Assembly: GCF_021018895.1 (NCBI RefSeq) | Contig: NC_079379.1 | Span: forward strand, 21,384,276-21,448,275 | Origin: Seriola aureovittata | Lineage: Eukaryota; Chordata; Actinopteri; Carangiformes; Carangidae | DNA length: 64,000 nucleotides | Direction of reading: 5' to 3' | In this document: positions 63,300 to 64,000 of the stretch, in pieces | Numbering within the stretch: the stretch's first letter is position 1 | How the letters are laid out: each line of letters begins with the position of its first letter | Notes under the pieces: generated by a model | The model's database searches: none | Told to the model about the DNA's origin: nothing | What the model saw: only the letters and a program-made list of their open reading frames with translations | Made by a program: the position numbers and the translations under genes

Positions 63300-64000
63300 C
63301 TGAAGAAGGGAGCACATGGAACAATTTAACTGTTGAGAGTTTGTGGAAACAAAGATGAGAGTGATCATGTTTGGACTCAAGCTGCCGTTGCACCAGTTGA
63401 ACGGAAGCTGGATCTTAAGTTGCAAAGTAAGAGACATACAACTAGTTATCACGTGCGGACCAGCTAACACAAACACAGGTGGTGCTTGTCCATGGCCTCA
63501 ATAATATTCAAATAATTAATTTACCATTTACTGATTGCTTCAGTTTTACTGGACAAACATTCAGCTAAATTAAAGCCAACTGCAACCAGGTTGTGTCAGC
63601 AACAATTCCCATCTCCAGTGAACGCAGCAGGAACAATACACAGTGTCAAAGTCTGTTTCATCATAAAAGTGAACAGTTGTAGTCTGTCACAGGAAATGAG
63701 CTCCTGGTTTGGTTTGTACCAATTGTTCGTAAATCCACCACTATGTGTGTAAAGTCGATGAGTCAAACCACTCGTTTACTAAATCAGGTTGCATCATTAA
63801 AATTTAAAAGGCCTCTCCCACTCTATGCTGAAAATAGTACAGAATAGTGAGACTCTGATATACAGGCTGATACAGAAATATCTGCAATTAGATAATATCG
63901 GCAAAAATAATGGCTGATATTAGTTTATTGGTCTGGTCCATCCATGGTTCTAATAAACGTTGCTTATAACCTGCACTTAGCCGCTACACTATATTCAAAC
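63300..64000 (-). other. hmbox1 intron, right edge of window
   Basis: No further hmbox1 exon is seen. At about 63,840-63,950 there are phrases (CTGATATACAGGCTGATAC, GGCTGATATTAGTTTATTGG) like a decayed copy of the palindromic GACCGATAT-type repeat noted at 24,588. Confidence 0.5.

Overview
The window is vertebrate nuclear DNA, almost certainly from a spiny-rayed teleost. The evidence is: one very large gene split into many GT-AG exons; long TG/CA microsatellites; tRNA-derived SINEs of types common in fish; hAT, piggyBac and Tc1 remnants; and a dispersed repeat at the left edge that I know from acanthomorph genomes. I see no bacterial, plasmid or CRISPR features. The species cannot be told from the sequence.

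Positions 1-41,320 (+ strand) hold almost all of trio, the triple-domain Rho guanine-nucleotide exchange factor. I placed 59 coding exons whose phases join without a break from 1030 to the stop at 39849-39851, giving 3,029 residues. Only the N-terminal roughly 75-80 residues (exon 1 and the promoter) lie to the left of the window. Domain order is Sec14/CRAL-TRIO, spectrin repeats, DH1-PH1, SH3, DH2-PH2, Ser/Pro/Gly linker, SH3, Ig and Ser/Thr kinase. The Ig domain joins the kinase with no fibronectin-III domain, and the protein ends in SRLQPRV, which identifies Trio rather than its paralogue Kalirin. The 3' UTR carries two AATAAA signals. An intronic stop plus AATAAA right after the second SH3 exon predicts a kinase-less isoform.

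Positions 42,328-54,052 are an 11.7-kb AT-rich satellite with nested periods: about 12 bp, 36 bp, and higher-order units including an exact 738-bp duplication. It is interrupted by a deleted piggyBac element (52,414-53,542) that keeps its 9-bp terminal inverted repeats and the C-terminal part of a transposase. A truncated Tc1-like end and a long CA repeat follow. Positions 54,692-58,940 are mostly intergenic and hold two well-formed but unidentified candidate minus-strand exons.

Positions 58,941-63,299 (- strand) hold the last five coding exons of an hmbox1 (homeobox-containing 1, HOT1) homologue: the split atypical homeodomain and a diverged acidic C-terminus. Its upstream exons are to the right of the window. 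trio and hmbox1 therefore converge tail to tail across the satellite. trio acts at membranes and the cytoskeleton (Rac1/RhoG and RhoA activation, axon guidance); hmbox1 is a nuclear DNA-binding protein. No functional link between them is implied.
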